Shown here piece by piece: positions 6,097 through 13,923 of a stretch of DNA of 33,654 nt. Below the pieces are notes generated by a model. The model had not been told where the DNA came from. It did no database searches and worked only from the letters and a program-made list of their open reading frames with translations. Origin of the DNA: Candidatus Omnitrophota bacterium (GTDB taxonomy: Bacteria; Hinthialibacterota; Hinthialibacteria; Hinthialibacterales; Hinthialibacteraceae); assembly GCA_016934335.1 (NCBI GenBank), contig JAFGTC010000101.1:1-33654 (forward strand), given 5' to 3'. The translations under genes were made by a program, and so were the position numbers. Every line of letters begins with the position of its first letter. Position 1 is the stretch's first letter.

Positions 6097-7425
6097 ATGA
6101 CAATGAACGATCGCGACACGAAGCCGAATCAGCAAATCGACCGCTTGTATCAGTTCCTACTCGATGAAGAAGACGCTCGGGTATGCACAGACATCCCCGA
6201 AGAATCCTGCTCCGACGTACCCCGAAACTTTATCCGCATCGGCGCCGCCCAAACCTTGACCCGGCTGGCGGACGAACTCGCCAACGCCAAAACCGTCCTG
6301 CCGTGGCTGCTGGCGGCGGCGGGCGCCTCGTCCTTTTGGGTGGGATTCCTGGTTCCCATTCGCGAATCCATGTCCATGCTTCCCCAACTCTTCATCGCCG
6401 GCGCGATCCGGCGCCGCCCTCTCCGGAAACAGGTCTGGCTGACGGGCGCCGTCCTCCAAAGCCTCGCCTTGATCGTCCTGGCCTTCACCGCCCTTTTCCT
6501 GCGCGGCCCGTGGGCGGGCGCGGCGGTCCTACTCATCCTGCTGCTCTTCAGCTTGGCTCGAGGCCTCTGTTCGGTCGCCTCCAAGGACGTCGTCGGCAAA
6601 ACCATCCCCAAAACCCGGCGCGGGCGCCTGAACGGCTTCTCCGCCGCCGTCTCGGGCGTCCTTACTCTGGCCGTGGGGCTGCTGCTGGTTTCATGGATCG
6701 GCGAAAGCGCCTCCCCGGCCCTCTTCGCCTTTCTGCTCTTCGCCGCGGCGGCTCTCTGGCTGGCCTCCGCCTGGATCTTCTCCAATATCCTCGAGCAGCC
6801 GGGCGCCACGCAAGGCGGCAAAAACGCCGTCGACGAAGCCCTCAAGCGATTGGACATCCTGCGAACCGACCGGCCGTTTCGCCGCTTCGTTCTGGTGCGC
6901 GCCCTGCTTCTTTCTTCGGCGCTGGCCGGACCCTATTACATCATGCTGGCCGGCCAGTCGGGCGCCGGCGGAAAACTGCTCGGCTTTTTTGTTCTGGCCA
7001 GCGGCCTGGCCTCTGCGCTCAGCAGCGCCTTTTGGGGGCGCTTCTCCGACCGCTCCAGCCGCTCCGTTCTCATCGCCGCGGCGGCGATCGCTTCCAGTCT
7101 CGGCCTGCTTCTCTTCATCATCGATTTTCTCGGGCTTCTTCAGAACGGCTTGGGATGGATCACCCCCATCGCTTTCTTCCTCTTGGCCATCGCCCACAGC
7201 GGCATTCGCATCGGCCGCAAAACCTATATTCTCGATATGGCCTCCGGCGAGCGGCGCACCGACTATGTCGCCGTCAGCAACACGGTCATCGGCGCCGTCC
7301 TCCTGCTCAGCGGCTCTCTCGGCGCGCTGGCCCCATGGATCGGGGCTTCCGGCATGCTCCTGCTGCTCTCGCTGTTCGGCTTCGCCGGCGTGATTCTCGG
7401 AATCCAACTCCCCGAAGCGGAATAA
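6097..7425 (+). CDS. MFS transporter
   Basis: A major facilitator superfamily permease of 442 residues from the ATG at 6097, chosen because AGGAAAG lies just upstream. The ATG 30 bases earlier has no such site. A cytoplasmic lead of about 60 residues precedes the membrane part. About eleven to twelve hydrophobic segments follow, for example the stretches starting L-P-W-L-L-A-A-A-G, A-L-I-V-L-A-F-T-A-L-F and A-A-V-L-L-I-L-L-L-F. Loop signatures include V-P-I-R-E-S near the first helices and G-R-F-S-D-R-S-S-R-S in the central loop, a variant of the MFS motif A. The substrate cannot be told. It converges on the sialidase-like gene with no clear terminator between them. Confidence 0.85.
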   Translation: MTMNDRDTKPNQQIDRLYQFLLDEEDARVCTDIPEESCSDVPRNFIRIGAAQTLTRLADELANAKTVLPWLLAAAGASSFWVGFLVPIRESMSMLPQLFIAGAIRRRPLRKQVWLTGAVLQSLALIVLAFTALFLRGPWAGAAVLLILLLFSLARGLCSVASKDVVGKTIPKTRRGRLNGFSAAVSGVLTLAVGLLLVSWIGESASPALFAFLLFAAAALWLASAWIFSNILEQPGATQGGKNAVDEALKRLDILRTDRPFRRFVLVRALLLSSALAGPYYIMLAGQSGAGGKLLGFFVLASGLASALSSAFWGRFSDRSSRSVLIAAAAIASSLGLLLFIIDFLGLLQNGLGWITPIAFFLLAIAHSGIRIGRKTYILDMASGERRTDYVAVSNTVIGAVLLLSGSLGALAPWIGASGMLLLLSLFGFAGVILGIQLPEAE

Positions 7426-7489
7426 CTTGTTACCTTTTCATGCAAAAGAAAACGCCTGAACTCCCTCGACGCCGCATTCCGCCCGCCTG

Positions 7490-8638
7490 TTATGGAGATG
7501 CATGAAGAATGGAATCGATCTCCTCCATGGTGAATCGCACGCTGACGACCGAATGCTTCCTATCGTCCGGCCAGTATTTGATATATGTGACGGCGACTAC
7601 GGTTCCGTCCGGCAGCAGCGATACGCCCGGATACCCGCAGTCCGCCCCGGCGTAACTATGCAGCAGTTTAATGCGGAGCTGCCCGGGCCGATGCTTCCTG
7701 ATATCCTCATACCGCCCGACCCAGGCGACAAAATGGCCGTACGTCGAACTCTCCGGCGCCCGGTCGCGAAACGCAATCACCAGCCGCCCGTCCGGCGCGT
7801 ATACGCCCTGATGGCGGTCGCCCGTCAATCCCCAGGGCGTATCCACCGGCTGACTCCAGGTCTCTCCCTCGTCCTGCGAAAACATCATCAAACTGCGTCC
7901 CTTGTGCGTATTTTCGCGCATCAGGCAGCACAACTCGCCCCCGTCCGGCGACCGGAAGACGTACGGTTCGCAGGGATCTTTGCCCGGGACGTCCGCAACG
8001 ACCCGCGGCTCGGACCAGGTCAGCCCCCCATCCCGGGTTTGAATCTGCACAACCTCCAGCGAAGGTTCCATCCTCCGGTGATATTGCCCCAGATAACTCC
8101 CGTCTTTGAGGCGAACCATGCTGCTGAACGTCATGACGCAGGGCAGCCCCAGCGGCTTCATCTCCTCCCAGGTAAGTCCGCCGTCCTCGCTCATGATGCT
8201 GGGCATCAGCGGGCGCGCCGAAAACACCCAAAGCCGCTCCACCCCCTTGGGATCCTCCAGCCGATAAATGCTGGGGCAGTTCTCGTGTTTGATGAATCCT
8301 TTCGGCAGCTGATCGTCCAGCCGCTCCCAGGTCAGCCCCCCGTCGCGGCTGCGCGCCATGGGCCCCGCATGGCCCCCGTGCCCGATGCACCAGACGCAGT
8401 ACAAGGTTTTGCCGTCAGGCGTCAACAGCGTCGTCGGATGTCCTTGATAGACATCCTTCGTCCCCGCGGCGATGATCACATGTCGTTGGGGATCGGCCGA
8501 TAAATCGGCGACGGGCAGTTCGTCTTGACTTCTCGCCGCCGCCAACGAAATCCTGCACGCCCCCATCGCGCTCAATCCACCTGCCAGCCGCATCGAACGC
8601 ACGCCGAATTGACGGCGATTCATGATGACTTTTTCCAT
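7490..8638 (-). CDS. exported sialidase-like (BNR/Asp-box) protein
   Basis: The fold is a six-bladed propeller of the sialidase/neuraminidase superfamily. Four Asp-boxes are seen (numbering from the ATG at 8638): S-R-D-G-G-L-T-W at 97-104, S-E-D-G-G-L-T-W at 150-157, T-R-D-G-G-L-T-W at 201-208 and S-Q-D-E-G-E-T-W at 254-261. The N-terminus has a twin-arginine type leader (N-R-R-Q-F, then a short hydrophobic stretch ending before A-A-A-R-S), so export folded through Tat is likely. ATGs at 8662 and 8623 are alternatives; the latter puts the RR motif right at the N-terminus. Planctomycete-like bacteria carry many such proteins, often acting on sulfated or sialylated glycans or of unknown activity, so enzyme specificity is not claimed. 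Confidence 0.85.
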   Translation of the reverse strand: MEKVIMNRRQFGVRSMRLAGGLSAMGACRISLAAARSQDELPVADLSADPQRHVIIAAGTKDVYQGHPTTLLTPDGKTLYCVWCIGHGGHAGPMARSRDGGLTWERLDDQLPKGFIKHENCPSIYRLEDPKGVERLWVFSARPLMPSIMSEDGGLTWEEMKPLGLPCVMTFSSMVRLKDGSYLGQYHRRMEPSLEVVQIQTRDGGLTWSEPRVVADVPGKDPCEPYVFRSPDGGELCCLMRENTHKGRSLMMFSQDEGETWSQPVDTPWGLTGDRHQGVYAPDGRLVIAFRDRAPESSTYGHFVAWVGRYEDIRKHRPGQLRIKLLHSYAGADCGYPGVSLLPDGTVVAVTYIKYWPDDRKHSVVSVRFTMEEIDSILHASP

Positions 8639-8734
8639 GATTGACCAAACTCCATTTTTCATCTGGATTTTTCCACAAAAGAATCCGGATTTCGCATCTC
8701 GGAACCGCAGCGTCTATTTCTTGCCCGATCCCTG

Positions 8735-9322
8735 TTACGGCCCGGTGACGATAATATCTCCAAAACTGGAAAGCCCGTTCGAAACGTCGTACTTGACGAA
8801 TCGAATCACCTCGCCGGTCTGCACTCTCCATATTTTGTCCGGCCCGATGCAGGCGAAGAGAAAGCGCAGCGCTTTGGACGCCTGGCGCTCTTCAATAAAC
8901 GACGCCCAATAACTGTTCCTCCATCCGCTGTACGGCGTGTTCTGCACATACCAGTACGGGGGATTCTTCAAACCGGCGAAATAGCGGCTCCCCCCCTGAT
9001 CATGCGCGATCGGATTGATGCGAAACACATCGGGCGGGATGCGCGAGATGTACGCGATGGGCGAGGTCAAAACCAGCGGCGCATAGCCGAGATCCTGCCC
9101 GGGGCCGCGGCTGTCGGTGGCGTCCAAAGGATAGTCATTGTTGTCAAGACTATACATCATGACCGCCGAATGCAGCGCCTTCATATCCGATTGAGCGCGG
9201 GCGATCTTGGATCGAATTTGAGCGTTCAAAAAATTGGGAACGGCGATGGCCGCCAGAATCCCGATGATCGCCACGACAATCAACAGTTCAATCAACGTAA
9301 ACGCGCTAGATTGCTTTCTCAT
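8735..9322 (-). CDS. type II secretion/type IV pilin-like pseudopilin
   Basis: The leader M-R-K-Q-S-S-A is followed by F-T-L-I-E-L-L-I-V-V-A-I-I-G-I-L, the class III signal of type IV prepilins, with the conserved Glu five residues after the cut. The residue before the cut is Ala, not the usual Gly, which prepilin peptidase can accept less well. After the 20-odd residue hydrophobic helix comes N-A-Q-I-R-S-K-I-A-R-A-Q-S-D, then a GspG-like globular domain. The end carries Y-D-V-S-N-G-L-S-S-F-G-D-I. The same end motif occurs in the second pseudopilin at 10634-11194. Length (195) is that of a minor pseudopilin. No secretion ATPase or secretin gene is nearby. Confidence 0.9.
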   Translation of the reverse strand: MRKQSSAFTLIELLIVVAIIGILAAIAVPNFLNAQIRSKIARAQSDMKALHSAVMMYSLDNNDYPLDATDSRGPGQDLGYAPLVLTSPIAYISRIPPDVFRINPIAHDQGGSRYFAGLKNPPYWYVQNTPYSGWRNSYWASFIEERQASKALRFLFACIGPDKIWRVQTGEVIRFVKYDVSNGLSSFGDIIVTGP

Positions 9323-9664
9323 GAGGCGCCCCCATTATTTCGATTCGCTGGCCGGCATGATCTACGCTCCAAACTGCATCCAGTCTACCAAAAAAAACGC
9401 GGCATGATGAGTCGACATCCATTATGCAAAGAAAAAAGTCGTTCTCCTTCTCCCCGAGAATTTACACCATCCAATCAATTCGATGAGGCAAAGATAAATA
9501 GAAGAAAGCGTCGCCGGCAAAAAAATCATTCATTCGTACAATCGATACACTAGACGAGATATAGCATCTATGCGATTATAATTATTATGTAAAATCTGGG
9601 AGAATATCACCCAATCCACATGGGGAATCCCAGACAATTTTTAATACCTAGGGAGGTATGTAAC
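9323..9664. other. intergenic region between divergent genes
   Basis: No gene was found in this 342-base gap. It lies between the leftward pseudopilin and the rightward secreted protein and must hold both promoters. A plausible -10 for the rightward gene is TATAAT at 9577-9582, with only a weak TAGACG (9551-9556) upstream at a long spacing. A hairpin over the ribosome site (9644-9659) is listed separately. Confidence 0.4.
9644..9659 (+). promoter_or_regulatory. small hairpin covering the ribosome binding site
   Basis: ATACCT (9644-9649) pairs with AGGTAT (9654-9659) around AGGG. The GGGAGG Shine-Dalgarno sequence of the gene starting at 9665 falls in the loop and right arm. It could dampen translation; with a six-bp stem the effect would be modest. 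Confidence 0.4.
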
Positions 9665-10498
9665 ATGAAGAAGTTTTTACTGTTGGTATGCGTATTATTA
9701 TCATCCGTATCCATCGTGCAGAGCCAATCGATCTTTATAGTGACGGATGCGCCGGATCTGGAGGAGCCGGGAACTGGCAATCTTGGTGATTTTCTTCGCG
9801 ATTTAGGGTATTCAGTCACTGTCGATCCCGGCATCGATGACCCAGATGCTGCTGGTGGAAACAATAGCGCTTTTCGCGGCGCTTTATCCGCTGACCAGGT
9901 CGCGACGCTTGAAAGTCATGACCTTGTCCTATTTCACCGATCCACCGACAGCGGCCAATTTTCCGCTGGCTTGGATCAGTGGAACGGCTTGAGCGTCCCC
10001 CTATTGAACGGCAGTTCATACACGGCGCGAGATACTCGTTGGATATGGGTTCCAAATGGTAATGCGCCAACTGACACTGTAGAATATTTATTCGTTTCTG
10101 ATCCAAGTCATCCCATTTTCACGAACGTAACCATCGATGATGACGGCTTCGTTCGTTTATTTGACATTGACACTCCCCAGGATGTCAATGGATTAGAGGT
10201 AGGGGGAGACCTTGGAAATGGTAAAGTAGTAGCAGAAACTGAATTTGCGTTCCATACGGCGATCGGCGTTTGGGATGAGCCCGGAGAGTTTTTCGAAGGC
10301 GGATCGTCTCACACCAATCGCGTCGTATTCTTTGCTCTTTCCCGTTATTTCGAAGATGATGGAACCGGCGCAATCGCTTTTGAGCATTATTCAGAAGACG
10401 GCCTCCAATTGCTCGCCAATGCCGTCGAATATGCCATCTATGGTGATGTCACCGGCAGGACGCCATCGACATCCGTAGGTTTTTGGGAATTGCATTAA
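9665..10498 (+). CDS. secreted protein of unknown function
   Basis: The start at 9665 is fixed by GGGAGG nine bases ahead and gives a clean signal peptide (K-K-F-L-L-L-V-C-V-L-L-S-S, cut near V-Q-S-Q). The 277-residue product has alternating strands and helices: S-I-F-I-V-T-D at the start, L-G-D-F-L-R-D-L-G-Y-S-V-T-V, H-D-L-V-L-F-H-R-S, then V-P-L-L-N-G-S-S and R-V-V-F-F-A-L-S-R-Y. This order recalls glutamine-amidotransferase-like or ThuA-like flavodoxin folds used in secreted proteins of this kind of bacterium. No catalytic Cys-His-Glu triad is evident, so no enzyme is claimed. The tail V-G-F-W-E-L-H is short, and no sorting signal is recognised. Confidence 0.75.
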   Translation: MKKFLLLVCVLLSSVSIVQSQSIFIVTDAPDLEEPGTGNLGDFLRDLGYSVTVDPGIDDPDAAGGNNSAFRGALSADQVATLESHDLVLFHRSTDSGQFSAGLDQWNGLSVPLLNGSSYTARDTRWIWVPNGNAPTDTVEYLFVSDPSHPIFTNVTIDDDGFVRLFDIDTPQDVNGLEVGGDLGNGKVVAETEFAFHTAIGVWDEPGEFFEGGSSHTNRVVFFALSRYFEDDGTGAIAFEHYSEDGLQLLANAVEYAIYGDVTGRTPSTSVGFWELH

Positions 10499-10633
10499 TC
10501 TTCATTCCCATGAATTAGATTCTTTGAAACCCTATCGGCGCCGTGATCCGGCGGAAGCGCAGGTGTGGGATCGCCATCGATAAACGGCAAACGAAATCCC
10601 CATCCAGCCTCGATCCAGGGAGCAGGTTTTTTT

Positions 10634-11194
10634 ATGAATAAACGTCAGACTCGTGGTTTCACGTTAATCGAATTGTTGATTGTTGTCGCGATCATTGGCA
10701 TCCTCGCCGCGATTGCAGTACCCAACTTCTTGAACGCACAAATGCGGGCGAAAATCGCACGCGTGGACGCCGATGTGAAGACGATTATGACCGCCTTCGA
10801 AATGTACAGGCTGGATAATAATGATATTCCACGATGGGGCGCGTTGGGATGGTACCGGGCGTGGGCCTGTCTCACAACGCCTGTTGCCTATTTAAGCACG
10901 CCTCCTTATGACATGTTCCAACCGGAGCAGGCCGAATTATTCGTCAATGACCACCGCTTCTATGAATTCAACGGCTGCAACGGCAGGACGCCGATGAAAT
11001 CTTTCAACTCCGGCCAAAATGTTACGGACTATGTTGTTGTCAGCCTTGGCCCCGATCAGGATGACGACACGCTTCAGATATCCGACTATCCCAATTCGGG
11101 TAAATTTCTGCAATACGATTTGTCCAACGGCATTATCAGCGACGGCGATTTGTTGAAAGAATCTCATCCGGGTCTTAATCCTCAACGTGGATAA
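10634..11194 (+). CDS. type II secretion/type IV pilin-like pseudopilin
   Basis: From the ATG at 10634 (preceded by GGGAGCAGG) the product is 186 residues. The leader M-N-K-R-Q-T-R-G ends in the canonical Gly before F-T-L-I-E-L-L-I-V-V-A-I-I-G, with Glu at position five after the cut. N-A-Q-M-R-A-K-I-A-R follows the helix. The globular part has T-T-P-V-A-Y-L-S-T-P-P-Y-D-M-F, a V-V-S-L-G-P-D-Q segment, and the end motif Y-D-L-S-N-G-I-I-S-D-G-D-L. These three blocks match those of the pseudopilin at 8735-9322 in order, so the two are paralogues. It probably sits in a type II secretion-like pseudopilus or has been recruited as a surface protein. It may be cotranscribed with the secreted protein upstream, and a strong terminator follows. 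Confidence 0.9.
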   Translation: MNKRQTRGFTLIELLIVVAIIGILAAIAVPNFLNAQMRAKIARVDADVKTIMTAFEMYRLDNNDIPRWGALGWYRAWACLTTPVAYLSTPPYDMFQPEQAELFVNDHRFYEFNGCNGRTPMKSFNSGQNVTDYVVVSLGPDQDDDTLQISDYPNSGKFLQYDLSNGIISDGDLLKESHPGLNPQRG

Positions 11195-11219
11195 AACTGA
11201 AAACCATCGAAACAGATAC

Positions 11220-11250
11220 GCCCTGGAGTTTTTTCCAGGGCTTTTTTTTT
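11220..11250 (+). terminator. intrinsic terminator after the pseudopilin gene
   Basis: GCCCTGGA (11220-11227) pairs with TCCAGGGC (11234-11241) around a six-base loop, followed by nine T residues at 11242-11250. It lies 26 bases after the pseudopilin stop on the plus strand. There is no T run on the other strand, so it works in one direction. Confidence 0.9.
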
Positions 11251-11362
11251 ACGCTCGGCGGGAATGCATCAATAAGAAGATGACTCATCCACTGTTTGGG
11301 ATATTGGCCCTGACGGCGGATCGCTCGTTAATATAGATAATGCAAGAACCGTAATAAATCCG

Positions 11363-12034
11363 TCACTCGCTTTTCTCCTTCTCCGGCCTCGGCGCATGCG
11401 CGCCGGAAGAATTCATCAGCGCGCTCAGCAGTTCGGCGCACTCCTGCGCATCGATTTTCCCCTCCTCCAGCATAGCCAGAATCTTGGCTTGTGCGGCGCG
11501 GCGATCCTCTTTCGGTTGAAACAGCAGCGATAAATAAAAATAAACCGTATTGATCAAGGGATACACCCACAACCATGGAAATGTAAGAATGGAAAGTCCG
11601 AAAATTTTATCCCAATTATTGTGCGGATAGGTCATCATCCATCCGCACAATAGAACGCCCAAACAGCAGACCAAATGCCCCGGCGAGAGCCACGCCTTGA
11701 ATCCCTCCCACCCCGGCGTCCGCTCCCGCTCCGTCGCCTGATCGCCGATCCATTTCCGATGCAGCTGAACAACCAGAGGAAGCGCAAAATAAACCATCAA
11801 TCCGGCGGGAATGACATGAAAAATGATCGTATTGTCGCTTGGGATCTCGCCCTGCGATTCATACGTCCAGATGCGCCACAACACGACAACGCCGGCGATC
11901 AGCGCCGTAAGGCAGCTCCACGCTATGGTGGGAAGCCAACGCATTCTCAAATAACTTTTGTAACAAAACACGCTGACAATCAGCGGGATAAAATACATCG
12001 CAAACAAGCCGACAAGTGGGACGGAATAAGTCAT
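11363..12034 (-). CDS. multi-pass membrane protein with C-terminal SHOCT-like motif
   Basis: This 223-residue protein has about five hydrophobic segments (near residues 5-25, 35-55, 70-90, 117-133 and 146-172). A cytoplasmic-type loop carries E-R-T-P-G-W-E-G-F-K-A-W at 104-115. The C-terminus holds a short helical hairpin at 184-206 (K-I-L-A-M-L-E-E-G-K-I-D-A-Q-E-C-A-E-L-L) of the SHOCT/YvlB-like type, thought to mediate protein-protein contacts. Both blocks recur in the upstream gene, so the pair are paralogues. The ribosome site GGAGGAGAATC before ATG is strong, 15 bases after the upstream stop. It is the last gene of the DUF2089 operon. Function is unknown; a membrane partner of the regulator is the natural guess. 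Confidence 0.8.
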   Translation of the reverse strand: MTYSVPLVGLFAMYFIPLIVSVFCYKSYLRMRWLPTIAWSCLTALIAGVVVLWRIWTYESQGEIPSDNTIIFHVIPAGLMVYFALPLVVQLHRKWIGDQATERERTPGWEGFKAWLSPGHLVCCLGVLLCGWMMTYPHNNWDKIFGLSILTFPWLWVYPLINTVYFYLSLLFQPKEDRRAAQAKILAMLEEGKIDAQECAELLSALMNSSGAHAPRPEKEKSE

Positions 12035-12049
12035 GATTCTCCTCCAGCA

Positions 12050-12934
12050 TCAAGATGGGGTTTCTGAATTCATACCCGGATTCGGCGCCCCCCCTCCATC
12101 TCCCACCTTATCAAGGGGGGCGGGAGGGATCTTCACTCCGGCCGCAGAATCGGCCGGCGGTTCGGGAGAAAACGGCGGCGGCGTACTCTCCGCCGGCCAC
12201 TGCTCCGGCTTGCCGGGACGCCCGCCCGCCTCCTTGCTTCTATAAACGGCCGCCAGCAGCTCGGCGCATTCCTGCGGCGAGATCCGGCCCGACTCCAACA
12301 TCGTCAAAATTTTATTCTGTACGGCGGCCTTGTCCTGACCGCGCGTTTCGCGATTCTGATAAATCGACCGATAATGGCTCAGCGTTATAAGAAGCGGATA
12401 AACAAGCAGCAGCCCGACGCCCCCCGCCGCGAGTTTCCCGAAAAATTCATAGGGCTCCGCCAACAAGCCGTCATTCCAATTCCAGAACGAGTAACTGGCG
12501 GTATAAAAATAAGCGGCGCCCAACACGCAAAACAGGTTGGAAAAGCAAATCCAGGCGCGGAAGCCTTCCCAGCCCGGCGCGCGCTCCGCTTCGCTCGTCT
12601 TCCGATGAATCCATTTCCTGTACAGCATGAGAAAAAACGGCGCGGCGAACAATATCATCAAGCCCGGCGACAAGCAGTTTTGGAAAAAGAAGAACGGATT
12701 TTCATACCACGCCCTCCAATAAGGCTGCCGAGTCGCAGCATGATGAAACTCCACCAAATAAGCCGCCGCCAACACAATCGCGCTGAACCCGAAAGCCCGC
12801 CAGTAGCCGATCGTCAAATAGCGCCGGTAAATCCACGGAAAAATAAGCAGCCCGGCTATAAGCGTTATCCCAAGCCCCACGCCGAAAACAAGCGGCCAAT
12901 CCCCAAACGCTTGATCGTAATTTATACGCCCCAT
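12050..12934 (-). CDS. multi-pass membrane protein, paralogue of the next gene, SHOCT-like motif
   Basis: From the ATG at 12934 (AGGTGA five bases ahead; an overlapping GTG at 12943 is the alternative) the product is 294 residues. It has about five membrane segments, a loop E-R-A-P-G-W-E-G-F-R-A-W (117-128) and the helical motif K-I-L-T-M-L-E-S-G-R-I-S-P-Q-E-C-A-E-L-L at 208-227, both shared with the downstream gene. A Pro/Gly-rich tail of about 60 residues follows. Its last part is encoded by a repeat-like DNA segment (12091-12128) and is probably not part of the ancestral protein. The gene starts within a few bases of the regulator's stop, so the two are translationally linked. Confidence 0.8.
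   Translation of the reverse strand: MGRINYDQAFGDWPLVFGVGLGITLIAGLLIFPWIYRRYLTIGYWRAFGFSAIVLAAAYLVEFHHAATRQPYWRAWYENPFFFFQNCLSPGLMILFAAPFFLMLYRKWIHRKTSEAERAPGWEGFRAWICFSNLFCVLGAAYFYTASYSFWNWNDGLLAEPYEFFGKLAAGGVGLLLVYPLLITLSHYRSIYQNRETRGQDKAAVQNKILTMLESGRISPQECAELLAAVYRSKEAGGRPGKPEQWPAESTPPPFSPEPPADSAAGVKIPPAPLDKVGDGGGAPNPGMNSETPS
12091..12128. repeat. small palindromic repeat element inside a coding tail
   Basis: CCCCTCC (12091-12097) and GGGAGGG (12122-12128) flank a centre with CCTTATCAAGG, an imperfect dyad. Many bacterial genomes carry dispersed elements of this pattern (CCCTTATCAAGGGG core). Here it is read in frame and gives P-P-A-P-L-D-K-V-G-D-G-G-G in the tail of the membrane protein. 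Copy number in this genome cannot be checked from the window. Confidence 0.5.
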
Positions 12935-12939
12935 TTCCT

Positions 12940-13299
12940 TCACCTCTCTCGCAATAATTTGGCCGCCTCCCGGGCGGATATCTCTCCCCGCTCCAGCCGC
13001 TCCAGAATCTCCATCCGGTCGGTCTTACATGAAACGTTCCCCAGCAGGTTGTTGACTTGATCGATTTTCTTGCACACCGTCGGGTAAGAGATCCCCAACT
13101 CCTTCTCCACTTCGCGGATATTGCCCCGATTCCGCAAAAACACCATGACAAATTCCTGCAAATCCCCGGGAAGGCGAAAAAAAGGGGGCGGCGCGATCTC
13201 CGTATCGATCTGCGTACCGCAGGCGCCGCAGGTCATCCGGGAAATCGTCATCTCCCCTTCGCATACTGGACAATAAGATAAAAGCATTCTGTTTTTCAT
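12940..13299 (-). CDS. DUF2089-family zinc-ribbon/HTH regulator
   Basis: The 119-residue protein has three parts. An N-terminal zinc ribbon carries C10-P-V-C13 and C24-G-A-C27. A central helix-turn-helix lies at about 57-80 (R-G-N-I-R-E-V-E-K-E-L-G-I-S-Y-P-T-V), the DUF2089 signature in which a Sigma-70 region 4-like fold is expected to bind DNA. A C-terminal helical hairpin at 96-117 (M-E-I-L-E-R-L-E-R-G-E-I-S-A-R-E-A-A-K-L-L) is of SHOCT-like type. The same C-terminal motif ends the two membrane proteins of the operon. The start codon lies inside a repeat of ATTTCAAT, a possible autoregulatory site. The ribosome site is weak, and a second ATG at 13287 is possible. Confidence 0.85.
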   Translation of the reverse strand: MKNRMLLSYCPVCEGEMTISRMTCGACGTQIDTEIAPPPFFRLPGDLQEFVMVFLRNRGNIREVEKELGISYPTVCKKIDQVNNLLGNVSCKTDRMEILERLERGEISAREAAKLLRER

Positions 13300-13334
13300 T
13301 TCAATATTTCAATATCATAATTAAAAATTTCAAT
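13298..13334. promoter_or_regulatory. repeated ATTTCAAT motifs at the DUF2089 start
   Basis: ATTTCAAT occurs at 13298-13305, directly again at 13306-13313, and a third time at 13327-13334. The first copy overlaps the start codon. Evenly placed copies at the promoter end of a DNA-binding protein gene suggest an operator or autoregulatory site. The region is A/T-rich, so chance is not excluded. Confidence 0.4.
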
Positions 13335-13923
13335 GTGTCAATTAAAATTTTGAATTTTTTATAACAATAATTCACCATCCCACCCCCGCCGAAAAAAAAT
13401 TCAAAGCCGCCGATTCAACCAGACCGTCAAACTCCCCCACACTCCTCTTCCCCCCCCAAATAAACGAAGATTCCATAAAACGGGAAAAATACCCATAAAG
13501 TTATATTGAAATTTTACGATAATAGAGTAAAATGTAACGTGATTTTAAATATATAATCCATCATTCTCGAATAATAGAGGTTGAAGATAAAAACGTAATA
13601 CTGGATATTCCTTCGATATTTCGATGAATTACTATTGGAATCAAAGATTATATACTGTATGATTCCCTGCGAAGGATGTCATGAATTGACTGAATGTTTT
13701 ATAAAATTGTTTTTGAATGAGCAGGAAGCCGCAAGACGCAATTGAATGATAACTATGGGATAAGTCGGAATCGCGCATCCCGCTTCACCCGTAAAAAGAA
13801 AGCGAGGAAGAGGTCGCTTCCAATCCGGCGGAAATCCATGGAATCCTCCAGGGTGTTTGGGTAACGCGAACGATCGTAGGATCGTCGCACAAAAAACTTT
13901 CGCGGCTAATCCAGGAGGGCTGC
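13300..13923. other. long intergenic region, no gene seen
   Basis: This stretch of 624 bases lies between the leftward DUF2089 operon and the rightward PilZ-like gene. It is A/T-rich near both ends of its first 350 bases, with a C-rich patch at about 13375-13460. The minus-strand frames through 13679-13951 and 13785-14300 run antisense into the PilZ-like gene and have no ribosome site or recognisable product. Promoters for both flanking units must lie here. No hairpin or RNA gene was recognised. Confidence 0.5.

Noticed and set aside
6150..7505. Long frames overlapping the MFS gene on both strands (such as 6183-7505 + and 6150-6857 -)
   Set aside because: They are Arg/Pro/Ala-rich shadow frames of a GC-rich gene with no ribosome site; the MFS frame has clear membrane helices and motifs.
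7502..8503. Long rightward frame across the sialidase-like gene
   Set aside because: Shadow frame; the minus strand has four Asp-boxes and a Tat-type leader.
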